Shown piece by piece: positions 45,067 through 53,595 of a stretch of 64,000 nucleotides of DNA (position 1 is the first letter of the stretch; each line of letters opens with the position of its first letter). Made by a program: the position numbers and the translations under genes. The stretch is from the NCBI GenBank assembly GCA_018228665.1, contig CP073692.1:2120046-2184045 (forward strand), written 5' to 3'. Below the pieces are notes generated by a model. That model had not been told where the DNA came from, searched no databases, and saw nothing but the letters and a program-made list of their open reading frames with translations. The stretch is from Faecalicatena sp. Marseille-Q4148. Lineage in GTDB: Bacteria > Bacillota > Clostridia > Lachnospirales > Lachnospiraceae.

Positions 45067-46284
45067 TTATCCTACGCTGATCTCATCAATACTGTACTGC
45101 AGAACTACTCTCTTTGTCTTACCTGATTGATAGAATCTATCCTTCAGCCGATTAACCACCATCTTGGCGTCCTCATACTGGCATGCCGGAAGCATGAGCA
45201 GAAACTGATTCGCACTGTAACGACATATAACATCACTATTCCTAAGATCTCCGAGTAACGTCTTCTCCAGAATGCCCATCCCTTCACTTAACTGTCTCTG
45301 GTAGTCATCTTTATTTCTAAAGTACTTCAGATCAAGATACATACTCATTAATGCAAGATGAATAGAAATCCCCATTCGGTTGCTTGACCTTGACTCAAGT
45401 GCATAAATCTTCCGAAAGACTCCATATTCACACAAAAACGCACCTGTCGGATGCTCTTTTTCCTTTAGTTCTTCATGGATAATTTCAATATTACTCTCAT
45501 GCTCATGCTGACGCTTCTGCATCTCCTCATAAATCGCCTGCATCTCTCCCGATGGACGTACCCCTAACATATCATAGAAATACTTAACTGTCTTCTCATA
45601 ATGCTCAGCCGCTGCCTGGTGCTTATTCTCCGCAATCAGCGCTCTGAGAAGATAGCAATGCACGTCCTCATCTAACGGCTCAACCCTAAGCTCTTTTCGG
45701 CACAAATGCTCAAGATCAGCATATCTTTGTTCCTGTTCCATGAGCGCCGCCAACTTCTTAACTGTTGCCAAATACAATGTACTATAATACGTAGACATCG
45801 ATATCACCCAATATTCTGCCGATAATTCCGGAAGAAATTCGCCGCTGTACAACTCAACTGCTTTTTCTCCCTTCTCACGATGCTCTTCAACACTGTTTTC
45901 ACCCGCAAGACTGCTGTAGCACGCTTCGAATTCTTCTATATCTACTTTCATTCTAATCTGTGGATTCCACTGATATATTCCCCGACCGGTTATAATAAAA
46001 TCATAATCTCCCCACGTTTTCTTCAAAAGGTTCCGAAGTCTGTACATCAGATTCTTAAGTTTCCCCATCGGATTATCACTTTCATTCTCCGGCCAAAGCA
46101 TATCAATAAGCTCCTGCACTGTCTGGCTCTTATCCCTATGGCATATCATATAAGTCAGCAGTCTGGTCAGCATCTCGGAATGTATATTCTCCGCAGTCAG
46201 TACCCCATCTTTATTCATCATCTGAAAATTCCCGAACATTCTAACATTCAGTTCCGGATACTCTCTTACGCTAGCTTTCTCCAT
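45067..46284 (-). CDS. SARP/BTAD transcriptional regulator with degenerate GGDEF-like C-terminus
   Basis: I start at ATG 46282-46284 (MEKASVREYPELNVRMFGNF); a GTG at 46374 is in frame with an unconvincing extension. Residues about 12-105 form an OmpR-like winged helix (FQMMNKDGVL, QELIDMLWPENE, LKNLMYRLRNLLKK). Residues about 115-260 form the all-helical BTAD domain. The last 130 residues match a GGDEF domain by pattern: NRMGISIHLALMS, MGILEKTLLGDLRNSD and VICRYSANQFLLMLP, where the signature has become SANQF. It therefore cannot make c-di-GMP but might bind a nucleotide. It is likely to activate the operon at 44829 through the heptamers there. Role inferred from position. Confidence 0.8.
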   Translation of the reverse strand: MEKASVREYPELNVRMFGNFQMMNKDGVLTAENIHSEMLTRLLTYMICHRDKSQTVQELIDMLWPENESDNPMGKLKNLMYRLRNLLKKTWGDYDFIITGRGIYQWNPQIRMKVDIEEFEACYSSLAGENSVEEHREKGEKAVELYSGEFLPELSAEYWVISMSTYYSTLYLATVKKLAALMEQEQRYADLEHLCRKELRVEPLDEDVHCYLLRALIAENKHQAAAEHYEKTVKYFYDMLGVRPSGEMQAIYEEMQKRQHEHESNIEIIHEELKEKEHPTGAFLCEYGVFRKIYALESRSSNRMGISIHLALMSMYLDLKYFRNKDDYQRQLSEGMGILEKTLLGDLRNSDVICRYSANQFLLMLPACQYEDAKMVVNRLKDRFYQSGKTKRVVLQYSIDEISVG

Positions 46285-46382
46285 AATACCTGCTCTTCCC
46301 TCAAATTTTATCTGCATTCTCTTAAAATATGTAGTAAATACACTAATATCATATATCTTTTCTATATGTTTCACAAGTAAAA

Positions 46383-46416
46383 TCTGTATACTTACACAAT
46401 CTACTTTTTATACAGA
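46383..46416. repeat. 8-bp inverted repeat upstream of the SARP regulator gene
   Basis: TCTGTATA (46383-46390) and TATACAGA (46409-46416) are exact inverted repeats, centred about 115 bases before the chosen start. They could be a regulator site or part of the promoter; a TATAAA box overlaps the second arm on the minus strand. Confidence 0.35.
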
Positions 46417-46465
46417 TATTTGTCTGCTGTGAACCTGTCACCGTATATCAAATCTGCGATTAATA

Positions 46466-46502
46466 TAGAAAAACATTGCAGATCATTTCTGACTCTGCAA
46501 TG
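46466..46502 (-). terminator. Terminator after the two small genes upstream of the SARP gene
   Basis: CATTGCAGA and TCTGCAATG form a 9-bp stem with an 11-base loop, followed on the minus strand by TTTTTCT. It ends the transcript of 46504-47206 so that the SARP gene needs its own promoter. Confidence 0.8.
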
Positions 46503-46503
46503 T

Positions 46504-46701
46504 CTACCATTCTGCTTCCTTTTCTTCCAGTTCGATCGCGGAATCTATCAATTTGATTAATTCAAAGACGCTCCGAAATGGAATTTCTTTCTGCCCTTCA
46601 ATCCACTTTACAGTCCCCTGCCACGTATGATTCTGCCTGCATTTGACACTAATAACGAATGTTTCGCCTTTGTTACTGCACTTTTTATGTGGTACTGACA
46701 T
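46504..46701 (-). CDS. Small conserved-looking protein of unknown function
   Basis: ATG at 46699-46701 (MSVPHKKCSNKGETF) follows GGAGG by seven bases and gives 65 residues; the longer frame to 46758 is less likely because it overlaps the upstream gene. It has a beta-rich core (FVISVKCRQNHTWQGTVKWI) and a C-terminal helix (FRSVFELIKLIDSAIELEEK). No family name is known to me, but pairs like this appear next to cyclase and SARP-type genes in Lachnospiraceae. Followed by a terminator. Confidence 0.65.
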   Translation of the reverse strand: MSVPHKKCSNKGETFVISVKCRQNHTWQGTVKWIEGQKEIPFRSVFELIKLIDSAIELEEKEAEW

Positions 46702-46747
46702 CTGGCTTCCTCCTTCTGACCTTTTTTCCGACAGCATGACCTTACGC

Positions 46748-47206
46748 TTATAGGTCATTATACTCTCCGCCGGTCACACCACGGTCATACAAAAGGCTAA
46801 TAAATTCAAGATCACTCTCAAATTCTCCAATCATATTTCCCAGTTCATCCCACATAATTCCCTGCCAGGAACTTCTAAGCCTAGAAATAAATGTCACATC
46901 TCTCGTCATCACACTGCCGAAATACTTCCTGATTTCTTCCGGTGTATGATATATCTCCGAAATACTGTGATATGCTGTGATCTCGTTTTCTCCAGATTCC
47001 CGAAAACTTCTTGTCTGGCGGGACGGCTGAGGTCTTCCAATCCTATCAAGTATTCTGTCAATCAAGATAAAAAGCTCTGAACTTCCATTAAACGCCATCT
47101 CATCTTTCACTGCAATTCCACAGATACTGCCCTTTATATCGCTGTCTAATGTTTTAATCGCATCAACACAGATTCTAAGTGTAGATACTGTAAATTCCGC
47201 TTGCAT
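46748..47206 (-). CDS. Hypothetical protein upstream of the SARP regulator
   Basis: The 152-residue protein starts at ATG 47204-47206 after GGAGAGG. It has no membrane segment. Visible parts: an N-terminal helix pair (LRICVDAIKTLDSDIKGSI), an acidic middle, a linker rich in Ser/Arg, and a C-terminal region (EEIRKYFGSVMTRDVTFI, SLLYDRGVTGG). I do not recognise a family. It shares a transcript with the 65-residue gene that follows it. Confidence 0.6.
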   Translation of the reverse strand: MQAEFTVSTLRICVDAIKTLDSDIKGSICGIAVKDEMAFNGSSELFILIDRILDRIGRPQPSRQTRSFRESGENEITAYHSISEIYHTPEEIRKYFGSVMTRDVTFISRLRSSWQGIMWDELGNMIGEFESDLEFISLLYDRGVTGGEYNDL

Positions 47207-47393
47207 ATATCCAGGCCTCTCCTTCTTATCTTCTTTCTGAATAATAGATTACCATGAAGCTAATAACTCTACAAGATGATATTCCAAAAGTCCGCATCCA
47301 GACCATTGCGCCAGACGAAACGAAGAGTCATCCTCTGCGTTCTACCGACGGCAATTATCAAATTATCTCAACAGCTTGTTTCCATACATATTT

Positions 47394-49670
47394 TTATTTT
47401 TCGTATATCTTATATGCATTTCTTGTCGTATTCTTTACCTGATACAGCGCCCGGTCTGCTTTCTCGTACAATTCCTCAAGAGTACTTCCGTGCTCCGGTA
47501 CGAGCGCTATGCCTGCTGAAATGGTAATAGCGACTTTGACTCCTTCCCGTTCATAGACAAGTTCCATTTTCTTGAGAAGGCTTGTAAGTACTCTGTCAAG
47601 AACCTCCAACGGTATTCGCTGGATAAATACAACGAATTCATCGCCGCCCAGACGGCATACAATATCATACCTTCGAAAATGACTCTTCAAAATCTCTGCC
47701 ACATCTTTCAGTGCTTCATCTCCGCACATATGGCCAAGCGTATCGTTCAGCTGTTTGAAATGATCCAGATCAAGCAGCATAAACACGCTTGTCTCTCCCG
47801 GACGCATTTCTGCTAATGCCTTCATAATATATTGTCTTCCGGCGCTTCGATTATAGACCTTCGTCAGAGGATCTACAACCGCCCGCTCTTCCAGATACAA
47901 TTCTTTCCGCTTCTTATCATCAATATCCCTTACCGTAACAAATGCAATCAGATTGCCGCTCTGAGCGTCTCTCTCCAGATGCGTCTCACATGCCACCCAG
48001 AAAGTCGTTCCGTCATCCCGCAAATATTTGTATTCCCGGATGAAATTATTCTCTCCTGAGAGAAACCGTATTCTGAGACTGTCTACGGAACATTTCTCAC
48101 AGATTTCCTCGCGGAACTCTTCGGCAACACACTTTTCGGCAAATTCTTTCAGAATTCTTGTATAGGTCATATTCGAATTATGCGCCTCCTCTGTCTGTCC
48201 GAGTACACGGTCAAGCGTTACATTGATCTCATATACGCCGATCACATCTGACATGAAAAAGCTTCGCATCTTCTTTTCCCGCTTTAACATCAGCTCTTTT
48301 TCATAATTCTCTGAAATATCATATATCATTCCGATAGAACGAACCGGTTCGCCGCTGGCGTTATAAAAATGAATAATCTTGATTCCATAATAATACGTCT
48401 GTTCTCCCCGCACCAGAATAATCCGTTTCTTCGATTCTTCCCGTCCGTTTTCCAGGTCATCAAACATTTCCGCGATTGCCCGCGCCATGGTCTTTTGATT
48501 TGTCTCACTGAAATACTTCAGCATTTCTTTTGAAACATTCTGAATCGTCTGAGGAAGCTGAAGCTTCTCATAGCTGTTATTACTTAGAAATCTCATCTCA
48601 TCCTTCTGAGCATCGTAGAGAAATACCTGACTCTCCAACTCAGATACTGCCACCTGGAAAATATTATCCCGTATCTGAAGTTCCTGATTCATCTGTTCCA
48701 CTTTCTTCTTCTCCGACCAGATCATATAGTAGATCACTATCACAAACAGCGTCAGTGTAAGCACTACCTGGAACGTCAAAAGCGATACGGAATCTGCCAG
48801 ATAATGAACCCTTCCCTCAATTGTTTCTTCATTTACCACTGTGACAGCAGACCATCCATTGATATTGATCGGTGTAATATAGACGTACTCTCTTCCGGAT
48901 TTTCTTTGAAGTTCCAGATACATTGGGCTCCTGGCCATAAGCTTGTCCTGTATCTTTTCTATGTCTACCGATGTTTCCAAATCCTCAATCTCTTCAAAGA
49001 AATTCGTTTCTTCCTTATCAGCTAACGCCTTTCCGTAGTTGGTCACATAATTACCCTCTCCGTCGATGATGTACATCTCGCTTTTTATGCCGCCCATCTC
49101 CACGTTGTCATATACCTGGAACGAATCGCACTCGATCACCCCGTAAAGAACACCTCTTACCGTGTCCTTCTCTCCATATATCGGAACTGCAAGAAAAATA
49201 ATCTCCTCATCTATAATTTTAGATTTCATAGAGCCGGTAATGATCTCATGACCTTTCATGCACTCACGGAAGTATTCGCGCTCTCCTACATTCAATGTCT
49301 TTCCTGCTGTAGTGATCGCATTCCCGTCCGGCAGTGCAATTCCAAACCGCAGGATATCCAGATTCTCGTCTTTCAGAACTTTCCGCAAATATTCAAAATT
49401 CTCTTCCTGCTGAATATCTTTCGTATCTTTTAATGTCTCTGCAAGATTTCTCAGAAAGCTCATGGAAAGATTGATTTTCGTCTCAACAATCTCCGCTCCC
49501 TGATTCGCTAATCCTGACAGGGAAACGACGGCATTATTCTGCTCTTCCTTTTGAACGTTTCTCTCAAAATTCACAAAATATATGTTGATCAATACAAGTA
49601 TCAGCACTATAAAAAAAACAACTGCAATCACTCTTTGTGTTTTCTTACTTTTTCTTTCCTGCATTTTCAT
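47394..49670 (-). CDS. Diguanylate cyclase with dCache sensor, PAS and GGDEF domains
   Basis: The 758-residue protein has a membrane helix (about 12-32), an extracytoplasmic dCache-like sensor (about 40-290) and a second helix (about 300-322). A PAS-like region (about 340-450) and a second PAS with PAC-type end (about 465-590) follow, then a GGDEF domain (about 595-755). LLDLDHFKQLNDTLGH and RLGGDEF are intact. It should make c-di-GMP in response to an external small molecule. It has its own promoter. Confidence 0.88.
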   Translation of the reverse strand: MKMQERKSKKTQRVIAVVFFIVLILVLINIYFVNFERNVQKEEQNNAVVSLSGLANQGAEIVETKINLSMSFLRNLAETLKDTKDIQQEENFEYLRKVLKDENLDILRFGIALPDGNAITTAGKTLNVGEREYFRECMKGHEIITGSMKSKIIDEEIIFLAVPIYGEKDTVRGVLYGVIECDSFQVYDNVEMGGIKSEMYIIDGEGNYVTNYGKALADKEETNFFEEIEDLETSVDIEKIQDKLMARSPMYLELQRKSGREYVYITPININGWSAVTVVNEETIEGRVHYLADSVSLLTFQVVLTLTLFVIVIYYMIWSEKKKVEQMNQELQIRDNIFQVAVSELESQVFLYDAQKDEMRFLSNNSYEKLQLPQTIQNVSKEMLKYFSETNQKTMARAIAEMFDDLENGREESKKRIILVRGEQTYYYGIKIIHFYNASGEPVRSIGMIYDISENYEKELMLKREKKMRSFFMSDVIGVYEINVTLDRVLGQTEEAHNSNMTYTRILKEFAEKCVAEEFREEICEKCSVDSLRIRFLSGENNFIREYKYLRDDGTTFWVACETHLERDAQSGNLIAFVTVRDIDDKKRKELYLEERAVVDPLTKVYNRSAGRQYIMKALAEMRPGETSVFMLLDLDHFKQLNDTLGHMCGDEALKDVAEILKSHFRRYDIVCRLGGDEFVVFIQRIPLEVLDRVLTSLLKKMELVYEREGVKVAITISAGIALVPEHGSTLEELYEKADRALYQVKNTTRNAYKIYEK

Positions 49671-49736
49671 ACCGCCTTACTCTTATCCCAGTATTCTTCT
49701 AACCGACGCTTCTCCGGCTAAAATTCTATTATGTAA

Positions 49737-49765
49737 ATTGTACCATACTCAGAGAAAGGTTACAA
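49737..49765 (-). promoter_or_regulatory. Promoter of the dCache-GGDEF gene
   Basis: TTGTAA (49760-49765) and TACAAT (49737-49742) on the minus strand with a 17-base spacer, about 67 bases before the start at 49670. Both boxes match four to five of six consensus bases. Confidence 0.6.
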
Positions 49766-49797
49766 TGTTGAATGTGGCCGTTCTTTACAGCTATTCT

Positions 49798-50328
49798 TTA
49801 TACTTCACATTCCAGCTGGCAGTCATATGGCTCCTGCTCCACATGTTCCTGACGGTATTCTTTTGCCTCTGCACATCCCATTTTCTTATAAAATGCCTGG
49901 GTTTCCACAGCGGAATGAGCTGAAACATAAAGCTTCTTTGCTCCATGCTCCTTTGCCCATTGCCGGTCTGCCTGAAATAACTCCCGGCCGATCCCCGTTC
50001 CGCGCATATCTTCTGATACATGGATGCAGGTTAGATCTGCATATCTGTGTTCTCCGCCGAAGATTTCTGCCTCCACAGATGTGAAGCCTTTTAGCTTTCC
50101 ATCTGAAAATGCTCCGTACACAAATCCTCCTGTTCGAATGGTATTCTTTAAGCAGGTAACAAGAAATTCGTACTCTTGCGGTGTCCAGTCATCAATAAAC
50201 GGATCCGGCTTTATTACCCACTTTCCTTCCTCCCGGCGCCAACAGTCATTTACAACCTGATGCCGGATAAAATCTTTAAATAATTCTTTTGTAAGTTCCT
50301 CTTCTTTTATGACTCTGTATTCTATCAT
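49798..50328 (-). CDS. GNAT family N-acetyltransferase
   Basis: The 176-residue GNAT protein has the acetyl-CoA-binding motif A in CIHVSEDMRGTGIGRELFQ, followed by AKKLYVSAHSAVETQAFYKKMG. The N-terminus is the family's beta-strand region. Acceptor unknown. Its start codon overlaps the stop of the PrpR-like regulator gene (TAATG), so it is co-translated with it; that placement suggests a link to the regulated pathway, but it could be a passenger. Confidence 0.82.
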   Translation of the reverse strand: MIEYRVIKEEELTKELFKDFIRHQVVNDCWRREEGKWVIKPDPFIDDWTPQEYEFLVTCLKNTIRTGGFVYGAFSDGKLKGFTSVEAEIFGGEHRYADLTCIHVSEDMRGTGIGRELFQADRQWAKEHGAKKLYVSAHSAVETQAFYKKMGCAEAKEYRQEHVEQEPYDCQLECEV

Positions 50329-52130
50329 TACGCTTCTCCTTTATCTTCGTTTTTACTAAGATAGCGCCACAGCGTTGTCCTGCTGATCCCAAGCTGGCGC
50401 GCTGCCGCTGCACGGTTTCCGCCGTGCGCCGCTACAGACTGCTCTACCACGTCATGAATGATTTCCTCCAACGTCACTTCTGTATTGGCAGACGGCTTAT
50501 TGGGTATGAAATTCTTTTTTACCGGACGCTCTTTCGCAAGAAGTTCTGCAACCGCATTACTTCTAATATAACTGGAAGTTGCTGTTGTTGCAAGGGTGCG
50601 GAGAATGTACTTAAATTGTGTATAGTTATTTGGCCAGTCATAACGGCGCAGCATTTCGATCGCCCGCGGTTCAAATCCGGATATCTGTTTTCCCAACTCT
50701 ACTGTCAGACTGCTGAGATAGACGCTGGCAAGGGAAGAAATCTCATCCGCCCGACTGCGAAGTGACGGCAGATTCAGCATCAGACACCCAAGCTTTGACT
50801 GAAATTTTCTCATACGCTCCGGCTCCGGCTCGCCGTCCGGACAGACATAAGAGAAGATCAGTCTTACCCTTCTGGCAAGCCCGGTCTCATGGATCACGGA
50901 AAGCAGCTCCTTTGCTGTTTCCTCTTCCAGCATCTCGAAATTCTGAAAATAGATTGTGTTGCCTGTAGCATTTAACGGCGAATTATCGTGCCATAAGAGA
51001 AAATCCCATCCCTTTTCATTGACCAGTTCACAATTCACAAGAACAAATGGTTTGTTGACTCGTGAACTGTGCAGATAAAGAAACCATGCAATCTGTTCTT
51101 TGCCGGTTCCCGCCTCGCCCCGGATCATAACCGGCTGGCGCACTTCCGCCAGTTTTAAGATTTCTTCATCCATCGTCCCCATGGCGCCGCTTGTATTGTA
51201 AAAGCTTGTTGTAAATAAGTATTCACATTCTCCTTTATTCATAGACCGGATACCCTTCCCCCAGCTGGAGTGCATGGAAATCCTGGAAGGAACACAGTAA
51301 AACAGGCAGTAACGCTTCTCATCCATTAGCAATGTCTGTCCCGTAATCCGGTATAGCTGATCCCGCTCGGTATAGTAAAATTTCAGTGAACTGTTTGACG
51401 GCACTTCCCGCAGATGGGATTTCAAAGTCTCTACCAGACCGGCAGACGGTTCTGTCGGACTGCTGTAAAAAATCCTTCCGTCTTGCTGAAGTACGACAAC
51501 ACGCCCATTCTGATCTTTTGTGATACTTCTAAGAAACATATTTTCCTGCCGTACCCGCCCAAACCACTGACTGATATTGATCGCCTGGTCAAAGGCAGCA
51601 TGCATACTTTCCACACCCGATGTAATGAGAAATGCATCCATCCCCATCTGACGCGCAATTCTGTGGGTTACCATATCGCAGACAACCATGTGGTAGCCTT
51701 CCTGTTTCAGATGCTTCAGAAGTTCCGGAACTTCATCGGCATGTTCTACCGTAAGGATCGTCAAGTGATAATCCAGAAGATCACAGAGCGTATGCGCCGG
51801 CTCTGTAATGCTTGAGAACCCGACAATGGCATAACGCCTGGAATAGTTCTCAGCAAGCTTCATCGCACTTAGCACATCATAGACGGAAAGCGGAATCTCT
51901 ACAACCGGAAGCTCTGTCATCTGCCGTATCATCGTTGCAGTTCCTCCTCTGGAAATAATACAGTCATAAGAGTTCATCGGAACATGCTGCACAATGGCTG
52001 CTCCTACCTCAAGATCTCCTGTATAAACATCAAGCTGTACGTTCGGATACGCTTCTGCAGTACGTTCCATAACCGTACGCATTCCTTCATAAGGTGCAAT
52101 TCCAAGAATTCGTGTATGTGTGTTGACCAA
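50328..52130 (-). CDS. PrpR_N/AAA+/Fis-HTH transcriptional regulator without GAFTGA
   Basis: TTG at 52128-52130, eight bases after GGAGG, gives 600 residues (another TTG lies at 52136). Residues about 5-175 are a PrpR N-terminal sensor domain (CIISRGGTATMIR, PLSVYDVLSAM). A PAS-like region follows (about 190-290). An AAA+ domain (about 305-510) has a Walker A GEAGTGKEQ but lacks the GAFTGA loop that contacts sigma-54. The end is a Fis-type HTH (GGNRAAAARQLGISRTTLWR). It therefore probably works at sigma-70 promoters. It is divergent from the acid-sugar operon and is its likely regulator. Confidence 0.85.
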   Translation of the reverse strand: MVNTHTRILGIAPYEGMRTVMERTAEAYPNVQLDVYTGDLEVGAAIVQHVPMNSYDCIISRGGTATMIRQMTELPVVEIPLSVYDVLSAMKLAENYSRRYAIVGFSSITEPAHTLCDLLDYHLTILTVEHADEVPELLKHLKQEGYHMVVCDMVTHRIARQMGMDAFLITSGVESMHAAFDQAINISQWFGRVRQENMFLRSITKDQNGRVVVLQQDGRIFYSSPTEPSAGLVETLKSHLREVPSNSSLKFYYTERDQLYRITGQTLLMDEKRYCLFYCVPSRISMHSSWGKGIRSMNKGECEYLFTTSFYNTSGAMGTMDEEILKLAEVRQPVMIRGEAGTGKEQIAWFLYLHSSRVNKPFVLVNCELVNEKGWDFLLWHDNSPLNATGNTIYFQNFEMLEEETAKELLSVIHETGLARRVRLIFSYVCPDGEPEPERMRKFQSKLGCLMLNLPSLRSRADEISSLASVYLSSLTVELGKQISGFEPRAIEMLRRYDWPNNYTQFKYILRTLATTATSSYIRSNAVAELLAKERPVKKNFIPNKPSANTEVTLEEIIHDVVEQSVAAHGGNRAAAARQLGISRTTLWRYLSKNEDKGEA

Positions 52131-52197
52131 AATCAATCCCTCCGTTTCGTTTTGTTACCATTATATCAGATGATTATACAAATTGCACGTTTTATGC

Positions 52198-52217
52198 GTT
52201 TCATTTTAAAACATTTT
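52198..52217 (+). promoter_or_regulatory. Candidate operator in the regulator/operon divergent gap
   Basis: GTTTCATTTTAAAACATTTT agrees at 17 of 20 positions with 58125-58144 upstream of the permease gene. Its centre is dyad-like (GTTT and AAAC). It sits between the regulator and the kinase-led operon. The rest of the 211-base gap is AT-rich; I could not fix a convincing -35/-10 pair. Confidence 0.45.
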
Positions 52218-52341
52218 CATCATTATTTCAGTATTTTTTCAAATTCGTTCTAAATTGGAACATCTTTCTTCTGTTTTTTCCGTGCGAAGTTTCCTAAAAT
52301 TCGTCATAATAACAGTAACGAAAGAGAGGAGGGGGAAGACC

Positions 52342-53595
52342 ATGAGCCTTCTTTTGATTATCGCGGACGATTTTACCGGCGCACTTGATACCGGAGTACA
52401 GTTCGCTGCCCGCGGAATCCGAACCCAGGTTGTCGTAGATACGGAAATTGATTTTGCTTCTCAGAACGCAGAAGTGCTTGTCATCGATACAGAAACAAGA
52501 CATTTGCCGGCTGACAAAGCATATGACATTGTATATCAACTGACAAAACGCTGTCTGAAGACAGATATCCACTATATTTATAAGAAAACAGATTCTGCAC
52601 TGCGCGGAAATATCGGAGCTGAGCTTGCCGCGCTTCTGGATGCAAGCGGATGCAGACAGCTTCCGTTCCTTCCGGCATTTCCACAGTTGAATCGTATTAC
52701 AAAGAACGGCGTCCATTATATCGACGGTGTTCCTGTAACAGAAAGTCCTTTTGGTATCGATCCATTTGAACCGGTAAGACATTCCGTTATCACAGAGCTG
52801 ATTGCAGAACAGACCGACTGTCCGGCACACAGTTTCCCGGCGTTAAATGAGACTGATCCGGTTCCCCAGACAGATGGGATTCTCGTCTTCGATGCGGAAC
52901 ATAGCAAAGAACTGACTGCCACGGGAAAAGCTCTGTTCCGGCAAAACACACTTCAGATTATGGCAGGCTGTGCCGGTTTCGGCGCATCTCTTCCGGAACT
53001 TCTGAATATTACTCCGGATACGAAACGCACCTTTCCGAAGCTGGACGAACGCCTTCTTGTCGTATGCGGAAGCGTCAATCCAATCACACTCGCACAGCTA
53101 GACACAGCAGAACAGGCCGGATTCTCCAGACTTCGCCTGACGCCGGAGCAAAAACTCACATCCGGTTACTGGAAAAGCTCTGACGGCACAGAACATTTGA
53201 AACAGATTGAATCTATGCTGAAGAAGAATCCTCACTGTATTATCGAAACAAACGATCCGGGCGGAAATCAGCTGACTGCCGATTACGCGGCTGCTCACGA
53301 TATGGATCTGGAAACAGTCCGTGTCCGGATTGCCGGAAGTCTCGGAGCACTTGTCGGAGAGATTTTCACAAGCCCGTCTCTCGGCACGCTGCTGCTGACC
53401 GGCGGAGATACGCTCCTGCAGTGCATGAACTGCATTGGCGTCAGCGAACTTGAACCAATCTGCGAGCTTGCCAAAGGCGTTGTACTCGCACAGTTTACTT
53501 ACCACGGCTGCACACGCCATGTCATCACAAAATCAGGCGGTTTCGGTCAGGAAGATCTTCTGATCACACTTGCCGACAGAATAGGAGGAAACTAA
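52342..53595 (+). CDS. Four-carbon acid sugar kinase family protein (DUF1537, OtnK/DtnK-like)
   Basis: ATG 52342-52344 follows AGGAGGGGG and gives 417 residues starting MSLLLIIADDFTGALDTGVQFA, the family's N-terminal motif. YKKTDSALRGNIG and GSLGALVGEIF, with LLLTGGDT in the nucleotide-binding C-terminal half, are also diagnostic. Known members phosphorylate D-threonate, D- or L-erythronate or 3-oxo-tetronates using ATP; the PdxA-family partner then acts on the 4-phosphate. It is the first gene of a five-gene operon with matching functions. Substrate not determined. The stop overlaps the next start. Confidence 0.87.
   Translation: MSLLLIIADDFTGALDTGVQFAARGIRTQVVVDTEIDFASQNAEVLVIDTETRHLPADKAYDIVYQLTKRCLKTDIHYIYKKTDSALRGNIGAELAALLDASGCRQLPFLPAFPQLNRITKNGVHYIDGVPVTESPFGIDPFEPVRHSVITELIAEQTDCPAHSFPALNETDPVPQTDGILVFDAEHSKELTATGKALFRQNTLQIMAGCAGFGASLPELLNITPDTKRTFPKLDERLLVVCGSVNPITLAQLDTAEQAGFSRLRLTPEQKLTSGYWKSSDGTEHLKQIESMLKKNPHCIIETNDPGGNQLTADYAAAHDMDLETVRVRIAGSLGALVGEIFTSPSLGTLLLTGGDTLLQCMNCIGVSELEPICELAKGVVLAQFTYHGCTRHVITKSGGFGQEDLLITLADRIGGN

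Noticed and set aside
52240..52300. Sigma-54 promoter before the kinase-led operon (TTGGAAC followed by TTTCTT)
   Set aside because: The -12 GC element is absent and the divergent regulator lacks GAFTGA, so a sigma-54 promoter is not supported.
53098..53520. Long reverse-strand open frames opposite the plus-strand catabolic operon (also around 54767-55798)
   Set aside because: They lack ribosome binding sites, lie wholly opposite genes with clear families, and have Cys/Ser-rich composition typical of antisense frames.
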